A stretch of DNA of 64,000 nt from Ornithodoros turicata (GCF_037126465.1 NC_088202.1:78720160-78784159), one strand, 5' to 3'. Counted from the first letter of the stretch, positions 36,401 to 45,697 are shown. Translations and numbers: made by a program. Notes: generated by a model from the sequence alone, not told the origin.

Positions 36401-39400
36401 ACTGAAATTTTGTCACTTCGAAAATGGCCACCTAGCGTGCAGAAACTTAGCTTTTGACGTGAGTAGACACTTATACCATGTTTGTGTTTTTCTTCTTCTT
36501 CTTCTTCTTGATAAGGGGTGAGAGTAGTCAGCTAAAATCTAATGGCTTGCTACTCTTCCTCATCATCTTCTGGAAGGCTTCCGCCAACTTCTTTCACGAC
36601 GTATTCCTCCGTTCTTTCAATGCAACACGAATACGGTCCTTCGCCTTCAAGATCGTCGAGAGCGAAATCTGGAGTATGCCATATCTGTTAACGACATCCT
36701 TCTTCCTTTCGCATTTCTCTATCACGTCCAAGATATTTTGCTTGTCCTACAACGAAAGCGCTTTCTGTTTATTGGACTTGCCCATTGCGAAAGAACACGT
36801 GTGCGGTGCGCAGCCGCGGCGGAGGTGGCGACGAGAGGAAAAGAGAGATCCCACGTGACGCGTACCACGTGTGCTTTCCACGCATGCCCCCTTACGCCTT
36901 CGCCTGCATACACCTAGCTGCAGTCTCTCTGGTCCTCTCCTAGATGGCACGCCGATGTCGTTGCTCCGCGTTTTTTGGCCGCTGGCGCGGTGCATATTCT
37001 TCGGTGTTGCTTCGTTAAATCGAAATTGCTGCAAACAGACTTTGTTATATAGAAGTCTCTAATACATCAGGTTCTATGGAGATCGATTTGAGAAAAATGC
37101 TATACTTTGTTACATCGAGAATTTAGTTGTACTGAAGTTCATTACACTATTTTTGGCTCCCGGACGGAATGCCGGTTCTTCACATGTACTCATGGTTAGG
37201 AGTATACTAACGCATTACCTTGCCTTTGCGGGTGATACGAACAAGATGAGGAGGTGACAGATGTTGTTCCCCAGGCGTGCCAAACACCCTCGCGTCAAAC
37301 GTAAACACACACACACACACGTGCGCTGCCCAGTTCCAAGGCAATTACTGATTGAACTTGGGTCCGTGAAAATGTCTTGCGAATACAAAGCCGTGGTGGG
37401 TGATACAAACAGGCGAGACACTGTGCACATCTCCCGTGCTTGCGCTGGAAAAAATGCCACGCTGCCGACGCTACACAGAGCGGCACCGCTTTGCCAGCAC
37501 AATCAGTTGTGATCAATGCAAACGGCAATCTTTTGCTGCTTTCATCTTGCCAACACAGGATGGTTGAAATTGAAACCAGGGAAGGGTAACGGTAATGGAA
37601 ACAGAAACGGTATATTACCGAAATTGGAGATGATAACGGAAACATATACCACTGTCCTCCATTACCGGAAACAGAAACGGAAACGAAAATTATCGTCCGG
37701 TATTGAATTCGGGTAATGGCTATTACTTATGTGCGATGATATTTCAGTGACTTTTTATTTTATTTTTGCATTTTGATTACTCCATTGCCTGTAATGCTCT
37801 AAATACTACACGACAGCATGGAAACAAAGCGCAATATTGGATATCGAGGGTGAATCACTTGCTTACCTACTCGTGACATTACCTACCTACATGACATCAA
37901 GACATGAGACTTACACAACATAGACGCACTCATACGCAGACGCATACACGCACTGTACTCCGCCATAGCACGAGGATGAAAGCATATGATTTTTTTTTCT
38001 TTTCACTTCCTTCATTTTATCGTGGCTATGGCAGTATTGTTTACTACTGAGAGCGTCCGCCTATGAATGTGACATTGGATGAAGGTTACGCCCATCTTGG
38101 GTTGCTGGACCCAGAGAGACTGAAGACAGAAGACTGATTGAAGACATGTTCCTACACATCTTTAAAAATGTTGCAAGATGTGCACATCCCAACGAAGTCA
38201 AATTACTTGCGTAGCGTGCACACGTGACACCAAAGCGGCACTTGGGCAAAACAGGGTGCTGACAGAGCCGGACGGGCTGTCCTCCCGCAGCTCTGTAACA
38301 GCCGTTCCATTATTGGAAACAGTAATGGAAATGTAACGAAACACGAAATTAAAATCTGGTATCCGAAACGGATAACGGAAACTAAAATATAGCAGTAACA
38401 AAAATGGAAACGGTAACGAAAATACCTTTACGTTACCAATACGTTATCCTTCCCTGATTGAAACACCGCAACTGGGGCTTTGAAACAGCAAAGTCCTGGA
38501 CATGGTGGACAAGACGGACTAGCGAGGTGCTGTGTGGCATCTACTGTGTCTACAGGTCGATATTGCAGGAAAGATAACGTCAAAAACTTAAAGCAAATAC
38601 ATAGCAAGTATGCATTTCCTGCACATCTATTTCATTTCTGGTCATATGAATTTTGGATGACACGAATACCTTCCAAAACCCTGACAGATTGGTATCATCG
38701 AGATTCTACTGTATTTTTCAAGCAGTTCTATGGTGCTTGCAGGTTCTCATTTTCTTCCTTGGCGGACCTATGCTATCTGTTCTATACTTCGGTCTGGAAG
38801 GAACATGAGGCTTGTTTCAAGAAGCAGTGTGACTGTGGTGCTTTTCTTTTTCAGATACAATAGACAAATCCCTGGAGCTGCCTCTTGATGCTGCAGAACT
38901 AGCAAGCCAAGCTACTAAGCTGCTGGAAGAGCATGATTTCACCGAAGTCCTCAATAAAATATCCGACGATGCATTCAGCGACTTCTTTGCAGGTATGTTG
39001 CACCACATGGCTGAGCAGTCTTTGATATAGGTGTGTGAATATTGAAATTTCAGAGTACGAATTGAATACGAATATTTGCAAAATTGCCCTTCGAATATCG
39101 AATATCATGTCATAGGATAAAGGCTTCCAAGAGTAACAATTCAGCTGCAGTACACTAAAATGATCACAGTTATGTGCTACTGATCCTTAGAAAAATGCCT
39201 CCGGAGGCACATGAGGAGTGTTATAATAATAATATAATAATAAATATATATAAAATATAATAAATAATAATGAGGCAAAAAGAGGAATATGTATTACCCC
39301 TAAATGCACACCCCGAAATAATTGGGGGCATGCAAATATTCAAGTTCTTGAATTGGAACCGAATATCAGTCACTCGAAGTGTTCAGTTTGTGAATCAAAT

Positions 39401-40657
39401 ATTTAATATTCAGTTTTCTGAATATTCGACTATTGCACGAATTCGAACGACACAACCACCAAAGTGGGCTTCCCTGCATAGGTGAAGCCTACTTTACGAA
39501 ATCGCTACTGCTACAGGAACAACACAACGCAGGTGGTTGTTGTTTAGTGTGGGATAACATTAGCCCAAGATAATTCTGTGTACATCACCTGAGGAAGGGG
39601 CGGCATCCCTTCCACATGCAGTTTAGAGGTTGCGGGTGGGGAATTTTGATTTGATGTCTGCGAAAAAGTTGAGACTCTTGGATAATGCCTGTAGCCCAGG
39701 AACAAAAGTGTGCCTTAAAGACACCCCTTCAGTTCAAAACTTAAAAGATTGGGGGACATGGATTTAACTCTGCATGATCTGTGTTCCAAACAGTTTGAAA
39801 AAGAAATCTATGTTAAGACGTGTCGAAAACAAAAAATTGGGACATGGCCTGACTGTCAGAAGAAGTATGAACAAAAGTGCAAACACTTGACACTGGTAAC
39901 GAAGGAAGCTTTCCACTATTTCTGTGCCAGTGCAGTCAAGAATGTGACGTAGCCATCTATAAGGACATGGAGTAAGCATGAACTTCATGAAGCATGATGG
40001 CATTTTTTTCTTCAAAAAGCTGCAAGGATGACTGTGCATGTTCCATTGAATTCTTCCTCGTGTGAAACCTTGTTTTGGTCCTTTTTCTTTACCCCAATCT
40101 TTGGTGTGATCTGTATGTAATGCTTGCCTTTTTTTCGTCCCTTTGCAGAATCCAAGAATGGAGAGTATGTTCCCAGTAAAGAAGAGACAGAGGAGTTAGA
40201 GCGTGCACTTGCTGCAGTTTCTAAGGATGTGCACCTTGCTCGTGAGTCCCTGGCAAAATTGTCGGGCGGAACGGGCGCCACAACAGCGGACGTGGCAGAC
40301 CTGCCCGAACTGGATGCCTTTCCTGATCTGCCGCTTAGCTCGAGTGACCTGAACTCTCTGACCCAAGCTCTCATGGGCAGCAACAATCCTGAAGTGCTCA
40401 GAACTGTAGCCATGTTGACATCGGACCTGGGAGCCACGGCGGATATCACCTACGTTCCGCACTCTGTGTCAATGGTGGACATGACAAGCACCAACAGTGT
40501 AACTGGCAGCTTTGTTCCCATACAGCCCGTAACTTCAGCAGAGACTTGGATGCTTCCAGACCAGACTGTTTATGCGCCAGTCGCACAGGGAGCGCAGGCA
40601 CCTCACCAGGGTGCTCTCTCTAAACAGTCAGTGTTGGCACAAGAATCGGTGTCCTAG
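15340..40657 (+). CDS. INO80D: INO80 complex subunit D (10 exons located; 5'-most coding exon not found)
   Basis: Nuclear accessory subunit of the INO80 ATP-dependent chromatin remodeller. Exons: 15340-15483, 19571-20373, 20527-20617, 20794-21015, 21610-21710, 23164-23297, 27443-27884, 33056-33229, 38855-38992, 40149-40657 (stop TAG). All junctions are in phase and give about 919 residues. The first exon carries QLNGYTYCIRQ, matching the first Cys/His (zf-C3Hc3H-like) domain. Exons at 21610 and 23164 form the second: C-C-Y...VCSRPALPYTRHC, then CTAKFADNTQC...PVFDMCHELPLCLEHAKK. The next exon has the basic KPRKKSKPPALTRP tract. Acidic C-terminal exons contain DDAFSDFF and EETEELERAL. The exon 19571-20373 ends at a GC donor (CAG|GCAAGT). 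The link 15483 to 19571 rests on phase and weak similarity. Introns hold most of the mobile elements between 16 and 39 kb. Confidence 0.88.
16087..16257 (+). mobile_element. Probable short LTR fragment followed by a primer-binding-site-like sequence
   Basis: A 171-bp segment starts TGTAGCAGACGAC, ends CTCAACA, and contains AATAAAG about 40 bp before its end. It is followed at once by CTGGTGACCCGAA, which resembles tRNA-primer sites of LTR elements. No internal domain and no second LTR were seen, so this is a remnant in an INO80D intron. Confidence 0.45.
16591..16681. repeat. Perfect 30-bp inverted repeat with 31-bp loop
   Basis: The arm 16591-16620 begins GGAGGAGACCCGAGACAGGG, and 16652-16681 is its exact reverse complement. 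Possibly a tiny foldback element or the scar of one. It lies in the first located INO80D intron. No duplication was identified. Confidence 0.85.
17768..17840 (+). repeat. Left end of a Tigger-like element
   Basis: TA followed by CAGTAAAACCCACATATAACG, close to the CAGTA(A/G)A..CTCG..ATAACGA ends elsewhere in the window. No matching right end was found; the extent is nominal. Confidence 0.4.
18021..18230 (-). mobile_element. tRNA-like SINE copy 1
   Basis: On the minus strand there is a pol III B-box-like GGTTCAATTC (18067-18058) in a tRNA-like block about 85 bp long, bracketed by inverted AACAACTC / GAGTTGTT. A second copy at 55078-55270 shares these parts and the trailing TTCTCGTTGTTTACAT. 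No target duplication was established. It lies in an INO80D intron. Confidence 0.55.
18448..18510. repeat. (TA)n microsatellite
   Basis: An uninterrupted TA run at about 18451-18477 and adjoining degenerate TA/ACTAATAG repeats, in an INO80D intron. Confidence 0.9.
20459..20500 (+). repeat. 3' fragment of the 26854-type SINE
   Basis: CGCTCATAGCCACAGTTGCT and the following bases match the 3' tail of the SINE at 26854-27107 (GCCGCTCATAGCCACAGTTG and onward). It lies in the 153-bp GC-AG intron between INO80D exons. Confidence 0.6.
21976..23104. mobile_element. TTAA-flanked inverted-repeat element
   Basis: TTAA at 21972-21975 and 23105-23108. Left end GGGGAGATGCGGCAATTA; right end, inverted, AGGGGGATGTGGCAATTA. 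TTAA duplication suggests a piggyBac- or Kolobok-type origin; the sequence alone does not decide. No transposase frame. It lies in an INO80D intron. Confidence 0.8.
23344..23573. mobile_element. Short TAGGGCC-ended MITE
   Basis: Left end TAGGGCCTTTTGTTTAACC; right end, inverted, AAGGGCCTTGTGTTTTGAGG. The interior has GGTAAAGCCCG and TTTACCCCTGATTTTC words shared with the larger element 34859-36359. Flanks TGTATACA and TGTCCATA match only in part. Confidence 0.6.
24243..25521. mobile_element. TA-flanked element with about 40-bp near-identical terminal repeats
   Basis: Left end CAGGGTGTCCCAGAAAACGT; the right end ACGTTTTCTGGGACACCCTG is its exact reverse complement and the match runs on past TGTCATTGAATTATAAT. 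TA duplicated at 24241-24242 and 25522-25523. It contains two AGGTGAAGC hairpins (25219-25257, 25311-25347) and a TATTCGAA-rich tail ending ATTCACACAGCTCTA near 25485, so it has itself been invaded. It lies in an INO80D intron. Confidence 0.88.
25219..25347. repeat. Two copies of the GGCTTCACCT...AGGTGAAGC hairpin module
   Basis: Each copy pairs GGCTTCACCTA with AGGTGAAGC across a loop of about 20 bases reading like GCGCTCGAGTGTAATG. The same module occurs near 3030, 4292, 7010, 8161, 32458, 35168, 35511, 35808 and 39470. Confidence 0.7.
26854..27107 (+). mobile_element. tRNA-derived SINE with poly(A) tail and target duplication
   Basis: B-box GGTTCGAATC at 26884-26893 in a tRNA-like head, a unique body with GGTTTTCCCTGGGTTTTCCG, and a 3' run of A before the duplication. 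The 14-bp duplication TTCATTGCAACCCT lies at 26840-26853 and 27108-27121. The layout is that of the Ruka-like SINEs known from ticks, but family identity is from memory and unverified. It lies in an INO80D intron. Confidence 0.88.
28456..30219 (+). pseudogene. hAT (BED-finger) transposase remnant
   Basis: The N-terminal part holds a BED zinc finger (AC-KTCG ... HLKRHK) at about 28530-28620. A central RNase-H-like region with SFTSDMW and HSLQLV follows, then the hAT C-terminal dimerisation block with YPQLAQLARKYLAVPATSASSERLFS (about 30060-30150). The frame is broken at least four times: a shift near 28620, stops at 28749 and 29127, and a shift near 29890. The copy cannot make a full transposase. 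Family assignment is firm from motif order; sub-family was not determined. Confidence 0.9.
30396..31321 (-). mobile_element. Tigger/pogo-like element inside the hAT transposon
   Basis: Left end CAGTAAATCTCGGTTATAAC; the right end is its exact reverse complement. TA at 30394-30395 and 31322-31323. A minus-strand open frame (31024-30692, 110 residues) contains ETLRNCFRKAGF and an acidic tail, the usual C-terminal part of Tigger/CENP-B-like transposases. The catalytic region is absent, so this is an internal-deletion derivative. Confidence 0.85.
32056..32828. mobile_element. TA-flanked element with CTCGCATAATTT ends, containing a pogo-like fragment
   Basis: Left end CCGTACTTACTCGCATAATT; right end, inverted, CTGTATTTACTCACATAATT. 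TA outside both ends (32054-32055, 32829-32830). Within it, about 32226-32687 is an inverted, partial copy of the 7894-8706 family: shared AATAAACCGCGAAG, the GGCTTCACCTAACGC module and the end CATCAAGATTCTACGG. It lies in an INO80D intron. Confidence 0.7.
33683..34632 (+). mobile_element. Tigger-like element with transposase C-terminal remnant
   Basis: Left end CAGTGGAACCCTGTTAGCGC; right end, inverted, CAGCGGAACCTCGCTAGCGC. TA at both sides (33681-33682, 34633-34634). A plus-strand frame ending at 34465 has an acidic stretch then VLRLFAEKQDLTEELALGL and a QTKITYF tail, typical of the C terminus of Tigger transposases. The N-terminal and catalytic parts are deleted. It lies in an INO80D intron. 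Confidence 0.85.
36098..36223. repeat. 63-bp tandem duplication
   Basis: The unit starting CGACGTAAACCCCCAGTTAT occurs at 36098-36160 and again, identical, at 36161-36223. Confidence 0.95.
36301..36319. repeat. Poly-C run
   Basis: An uninterrupted C tract. Similar runs occur at about 46797-46817 and 56370-56390, plus G-runs near 26721 and 45041. Lengths of such runs are unreliable in assemblies. Confidence 0.9.
36357..37134 (-). mobile_element. Tigger-like fragment with broken transposase N terminus
   Basis: The left side begins CCTCGATATAACGAAG and the right side ends ATCGAGAATTTAGTTGTACTG; both resemble Tigger terminal repeats, the left one truncated. On the minus strand from 36790 a frame starts MGKSNKQKALSL, then a TAG stop, then continues as the helix-turn-helix region of a Tigger/CENP-B-like transposase to about 36590. 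The stop and the absence of the rest make it a pseudogene. Confidence 0.72.
37577..38456. mobile_element. hAT-type MITE with CAGGGAAGG ends
   Basis: Left end CAGGGAAGGGTAACGGTAAT; right end, inverted, CAGGGAAGGATAACGTATTG. An exact 8-bp duplication ATTGAAAC lies at 37569-37576 and 38457-38464. The arms repeat GGAAACGGAAAC words. It is nested in the 34806-38711 element. Confidence 0.9.
39028..39735 (+). repeat. Dispersed TATTCGAA-rich repeat, copy 2
   Basis: Starts TAGGTGTGTGAATATTG and carries the same blocks as 6790-7180 in opposite orientation, including GAGGAAGGGGCGGC and TAGGTGAAGCC. It also includes a TAATAATA tract at about 39220-39270. It lies in the last INO80D intron. The right boundary is approximate. 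Confidence 0.5.
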
Positions 40658-42556
40658 CAGCACACTGTGCTATGCACTAACCCCGGGTCTGACGTGTGCT
40701 GTTTGTCGGTGATGCATCCTTCTGGGTTGAGCTGTAGGCCGTGCGGTGAACCACAGTAAGGACGAGGCAGCGGCTTGTTTTTCGGCGAGACTAGGGTATC
40801 TCAGTAATGTGCAGCATGACTTCTTGGTGTGATGGCATTTGTGCTTTCTTTTGGTCATGGAGTGCAAGGGATCTTGAGGGTGTCGTACATAGATGTTGCT
40901 GCCGTGAGAGCACCATATTGTGTGCTAGAATACATATAATTCGTAAAATGCGTGAAACGTTGAGAGAATGATCTGCATCAGGACATGCTTGCCATTCACT
41001 AGCCTTTGGAGGCAAGTTGCTGTTTTTTTTGTTTGTTTTTTTTTGTTTGTGGCTCTCAAAAAAAGAAAGAAAAAAAAGTAATGGATTTCTGTGTGTGTTG
41101 ACAGCAGACAATAGGTGCTTAAGAATAGCAAATCTGGTTGCCATGTATCCGGATAGACAGCTGTATGGCATGCCATTTATGTGCTTGTGCGTTTCGGAAC
41201 AACTGTTGCAACCCTGCCCCCCTATAGCCAATAGACATTCTTTCGTGCAGCTGGGAGTTGGAACGGGTATACTTCTCTCTTCCATGCTGTTGTGCTCAAC
41301 CGTTGGTGTATCTGTGCACAGTGGAAAGAAACAAACTTAAGAGCGGGTGGCAGACATCCTATGGAACATGCTGTACAGTGATGATTTTGTTATCTCAAAT
41401 CTTGTTAGACCTCTTTCTTCCTTTTCTCCATAGTGGGCGTAGGTTGTCTGCAGATTCTCTGGCTTAAAGCACTTTCGCGGATTATTTCAAGGAATATCAG
41501 TGTAAGGAACCTTCTGTACAGCTATTTAATGTTGATAGTCTTGGCTCTTCACTGAATATTATTTTGTTGCAATGTTCTATGGAGAAACACACAAAAACTT
41601 GTCTTGTTGGGCCCTGGCTCTTTTTTTTTCTTCTCCCATGTGCTGTGGACCATGACGATGTGTGAAGCGAATTGCTGGTATATATATATATATATATATA
41701 TAAATATGTATAATGTGTATATGTATATTGCTAGGTACAAGAACTTTTTGCTGTTTGAAATGGCCGTGTTGGTGTTGTCCTCATCATTTAACTTTTCCTG
41801 TTGCAGGAAGGGTAGATTGAGATCATTTTGTGCATCGGGCATTTTGTTTTCTTTACCATCATTTTTTTGTTTGTTTTCATGAGAACAGAGTCTTGTACAG
41901 TTTTTTATAGTGTGTCATTTGCTGTTTGTTGTTGACCATCGTCTAGAAACAAAGAAAAAAAAAACAAAGCAAAGAGTACAACTCTCACCGTGTAACTAAA
42001 TAGGTCACATAACGCATACACATTCAACCAGCTCTGTTTGTTCACTACATGAGGGTTCCATATATCCTTTCCAAATGCAGTAAAATTGGGGGAAATACAG
42101 TTCAGTACCTGTTGATGGAAGTGTTGCATCCGCCGGGTTAAGCCCTTTCGCGTTCCACTAGGAGTGTACTTGCGCCAGACGACTCTTCAGCCACTGGCTG
42201 TGTGACATACATTCTTGCAGGAAAGGAGAAACCTACTGCCATTGATAATTACCTTATTTCTTTCCAAACCAGTCTTCACTGTAGGAATTTGTTCCAGATT
42301 CCGTAATTATACTAAATCTAGTGATGCAGAATAATTCCATGCCACCGAATCCAAAAAGATGAGAAAATGATGTATGGATCTTAAAAAAAAAATATATATA
42401 TATATATATACTTCTCTTTCCTTGAGGGCCGAGTTTCTCGTTTGAATCGTTCAGTCTCTCGGAGGACAAAAAAAAAGAAAAGTTGTTAGATGTGCACATA
42501 ACTTTTGTCAGTGTAAGAGGAGTTTATCGCAAGAGGCAGGGAGTGATCCGTGTAAC

Positions 42557-42562
42557 AATAAA
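42557..42562 (+). promoter_or_regulatory. Candidate polyadenylation signal of INO80D
   Basis: AATAAA about 1.9 kb after the INO80D stop. The 3'UTR between includes poly-T tracts and TA microsatellites (about 41681-41702 and 42390-42409). No nearer perfect AATAAA was noticed, so a long 3'UTR is likely. Confidence 0.5.
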
Positions 42563-43435
42563 AGCTTTTAGTCTTAATAACGTTGCAGTAACTGTTGATT
42601 TTGGTTTATGCTTTCAGATGTGAAGGGCCACGAATAGCTCCGACATCATGACTGTCGTTTTTCCAATCGGTGTAGAGAACTGTGTAAACTCTAGTTGTAT
42701 CTTGAAGTTTGGTGCAACTTCTCTTGAACAGCTCGTTGCAAATGTGACCATTTTGAAAGGCCTGTGAAATGGGGTGCTTAGTCTGACTGTCACTGTACCT
42801 GGATTTAATCTGAGCTTCTCAATGTGGCACCCTGGAACACATGTCCACTTTCCCATGTAATGTCCTATTAATGTGTATGTTTCACTTAGGCCTGGTAGGT
42901 TCTTACCACCCATCAGCCACATCTGGTAGGAAACCGAGGCAATAGCAGTGTCTTGAGATGTTAAGGTACAAAGCTATTTTCCTCTGGACACTATTAATTG
43001 GAGTGTAATCTCAAGTGTAAAGTAGCTAACAGCAGTATTGGCATAGAGCCTATCTCTCTCACAATCTGATAGGCAAAGTTTGTAGTCTGGTGGAATAAAT
43101 ACTCTTGCAACTTATCCTGTAAAGCTGATATTGCACTCTTCATGGGCACACTTTCTCAGTTTCCCTTAACGTATGCAAAAGTATCCACAGGTTATTTGGG
43201 ACTTTGCAATGTGAGGACCACATTACCTCCAACCAAGAACTTCCAGGAAGGGCACCTGCTGATGCAAGATCAATATTGGAGAGAGCTTCTGCATTTCTGG
43301 CTATAGAAAAGGGTGGATGTTGCTGTAGCACGTTGGTACGGTGAAGTGTAAAACTGCACAAGGCTCTCAGTTTGTACATCTATTTTATATTAATGTCAGA
43401 AATTGTTTTTGCTACACACAGCAAGCAATGCATGT
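42563..43435. other. Convergent intergenic region INO80D / MCEE
   Basis: Expected to hold the 3' end of the INO80D transcript and the 3'UTR of MCEE. I see no gene, no terminal-repeat element and no clear minus-strand AATAAA here. Confidence 0.5.
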
Positions 43436-44059
43436 TTAGGCCTGTTCAAGCTCAATCAGGACGCCGCCACAGTCCTTTGGATGCAGAAACATAACAAGCT
43501 TCCCATGAGCTCCTGGAGTAGGCTCTGGAGATAACATTCGTACATTCTTCTTTTTGAGGTCTTCAATGGCTGCCCAGATATCATCTACCTCCAGGCAGAT
43601 GTGGTGCATGCCACCATCTGGATTTTTCTCCAGGTAACTAGCAATAGGACTCTTCTCTCCAAGTGGACGTAATAGCTCAAACTTTGTGTTTCCTGCCTCC
43701 ACAAACACTGTTGTCACACCATGTGACTGAAGTGGCACCTGTTCACTGGTCTGTGTGTGGAAGATGAGCATCTTAACTTTTGATCTGGCTCTTTGTGTTT
43801 CAAAGCACTACTTGCGAGCACTAAATTGTTTAACCACAGAGAGCACAAGGTCATCAAATTAATAGGTGGAATTTACCTTCATGTGGAGTACATCATTGTA
43901 GAATCTGGTCATTTTCTCGAGGTTTTGTGTGGCCATGGCGATATGGTTGAGCCTCAAAACCTTCCAGGCTGTTTGCTTGCAGATTGGTGTGTTGGTGAAC
44001 GTTCTAAAAAATGACTTAGCGCAACTTGATGTTGAGGCTACGCTTCTCAGTGTGCCCAT
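43436..44059 (-). CDS. MCEE: Methylmalonyl-CoA epimerase, mitochondrial, two exons
   Basis: Interconverts the D and L forms of methylmalonyl-CoA between propionyl-CoA carboxylase and methylmalonyl-CoA mutase in mitochondria. Minus-strand exons 44059-43877 and 43750-43436 (stop TAA) are separated by a 126-bp intron; the joint reads LHMK|TSEQVPLQSHG. The product is 165 residues; human has 176. The N terminus (MGTLRSVASTSS...) looks like a mitochondrial leader. The glyoxalase-fold domain follows: RLNHIAMA with the metal-binding His, FVEAGNTKFELL with the conserved Glu, GGMHHICLEVDD, and the C-terminal LHPKDCGGVLIELEQA. The start ATG is 5 bp after a splice acceptor (GTTTCAG), so a 5' exon exists. 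That exon appears to be the one coding for the small upstream protein. Confidence 0.95.
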
Positions 44060-44064
44060 GATTC

Positions 44065-44130
44065 CTGAAACACTACCAATGTAATAATGCAATGGGCCAT
44101 CTTGTACGGGAGGAGACTTCAACGACTTAC
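44065..44130 (-). other. 66-bp candidate intron linking the COX14-like frame to MCEE
   Basis: On the minus strand GTAAGT begins at 44130, eight bases after the COX14-like stop codon, and the acceptor GTTTCAG ends at 44065, five bases before the MCEE ATG. Donor and acceptor both fit consensus. Its size matches the 69-bp COA3 intron. If spliced, both frames sit on one mRNA. Confidence 0.6.
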
Positions 44131-44138
44131 GGCGTGGT

Positions 44139-44348
44139 TTACTGAAGTCTAAGGTTTTCTGTGCCGTCCTCTGCAAGTTCCTTCTCAATTGACAATTCTT
44201 GCTTCTGCCTCTTGTGTCTAGCATTCAATACGAAGTTGTATGTGTTTACGCCTAGAACCGCAAAGCTCACCACAGTCAGACCAAGGAGAGTTGATACAGT
44301 GAGTCTGTGTATCCTATCGAAGAGCCTGTGTCTCTTAGCAGTGTTCAT
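44139..44348 (-). CDS. Small single-pass membrane protein, COX14-like
   Basis: A 69-residue frame starting MNTAKRHRLFDRIHRL, with a hydrophobic segment TLLGLTVVSFAVLGV (about residues 18-37), then NTYNF and a Lys/Arg/Gln-rich tail. Size, single membrane helix and the pattern D..H+.TV...L..T......Y.+F fit COX14, the partner of COA3 in COX1 assembly. The similarity is short, so the name is tentative and no symbol is given. An in-frame ATG at 44402 would add 18 residues; the nearer ATG follows CTGTAG, which could be an acceptor. The stop lies 80 bp before the MCEE ATG. Confidence 0.5.
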   Translation of the reverse strand: MNTAKRHRLFDRIHRLTVSTLLGLTVVSFAVLGVNTYNFVLNARHKRQKQELSIEKELAEDGTENLRLQ

Positions 44349-44402
44349 AACACCTACAGTTCTGCTACCTTTAAAATACAAACGAACACGATATATACCC
44401 AA

Positions 44403-44735
44403 AGGTTAACAAGCAAGCCAGACACAGAAGCCAGATGAAAAATTCTGCAGCTTTACAAAAGATCGGATTGGATATTGGATTGCCACAAGGTTGCCGAGTC
44501 AATGTCGACGCGGTCGACGCTTTCCAAATCCCAAGACAATGCGGGTTGCTAGCTTCCGGTCTACTAAAGTTTCCCAATTATATTTTACTAGCTCTCCGCT
44601 CGCACGCACATGCGACAAAGACAGCATCGAACCTGCTTTGACGAAATACTACCGACTAGCCGCTGGCTATGGGTCCGTAAGTGCGTTGTATTTCATGGAG
44701 GAAGGGAACACAAGGAGCAGCTGTTCGGCTCTTCC
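44403..44735. promoter_or_regulatory. Upstream region of the COX14-like/MCEE transcript
   Basis: GC-richer stretch with GTCGACGCGGTCGACG near 44500. Expected to hold the promoter for the minus-strand pair. The part about 44660-44740 (CATGGAGGAAGGGAACACAAGG) recurs inverted near 54930-54955, so some of it is repetitive. Confidence 0.4.
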
Positions 44736-45027
44736 CTCCAGACCAGTGCCGTGTATGCGAAAGGGAGTCTGGTCATTAATGGGACCAGCCTATACCTGAG
44801 GCTCCACACACTTTTTGAGGTATCTAGCCAATCACAGGTCGAAATACTGTTGTCTATTATTACATACATCCAGTACTTATACCTCACCCTCATTAACTGG
44901 GTGCCACCATTTTGGAGAAACTCGATTGGTTCGGATTGGAACGGATATCACTGGTGGCAGACCAAAACAACAGATTTTGCGCCCACTTTTATCAAAGCCA
45001 TCTGCATGGAGAGAGGCATGTTGGGAA

Positions 45028-45201
45028 CAGGGGCGGATCCAGGGGGGGGGGGCCCTGGGGGCCCGGGCCCCCCCGAGACATACCTCTACCCCCCATTCCG
45101 GCAGATTTTCCTGCTACAGGGCGACCCCCCCCCCCCACACCGTCTTCTCTCTTTTTTTCAGTGGGGGCCTCCCTCGAGGATCTTCCCTGGATCCGCCCCT
45201 G
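45028..45201. mobile_element. 174-bp hAT-type MITE
   Basis: Ends CAGGGGCGGATCCAG and CTGGATCCGCCCCTG are exact inverted copies. An 8-bp duplication GTTGGGAA lies at 45020-45027 and 45202-45209. Long G and C runs inside. It is nested in element F. Confidence 0.93.
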
Positions 45202-45697
45202 GTTGGGAAGGCTCAGAATTGCAGAAATGGTTGCTGGCAGAAGTGATTGGCCAGGACAGCGGTACAACCGCTTCTTCGTAGCAGACGACTGCCGCTATCG
45301 AATCAAAAATGAGCAAAGATGTATATATAAATAAAATGGAATTATATGATGCAAAATCCTACGTATAAAGGTCGTCCTCCTTGCTATTTTCTTGGTATCA
45401 CGGCCTAATGTTAGCGACGAAACATCTCATTTTCGCGTAAATAATGATGGCGGAGCGAAAGTTGAAGCTGATTTTGCAGATGCGTACATGAGGATATATA
45501 CTCACAGTATGGAATTAAAGTAGTCTGTGAAATTATTTTGTCACGAAATCTCCGTTTCGCCGTTCCAAGAACCATTCTCCATTTTGGAGAAAATCAGGTG
45601 TCATGACAGCTCCCATGGAAAACAGTAACTAATGAAATGCGCCTAAGTTTGATTGACAGGTCGAGCCTCTTTTTTAGGCTCCTCCTAATGGCCGGAC

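Larger units (their letters stand above)
34806..38711. mobile_element. Pogo-like element of the CAGTAGAATCTCG family, enlarged by nested insertions
   Basis: Left end CAGTAGAATCTCGATGATAC and right end GTATCATCGAGATTCTACTG, with TA at 34804-34805 and 38712-38713. The span holds a TAGGGCC element (34859-36359), a Tigger fragment (about 36357-37134) and a hAT MITE (37577-38456). Treating the two outer ends as one element is inference; they could be two copies that each lost an end. Confidence 0.6.

Noticed and set aside
40791..41285. 164-codon minus-strand frame
   Set aside because: Opposite the INO80D 3'UTR, low complexity through poly-A/T tracts, no family features.
44610..45281. 223-codon plus-strand frame
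   Set aside because: Runs across the boundary of element F and through the G/C-rich MITE; the proline/glycine-rich part is the MITE itself.
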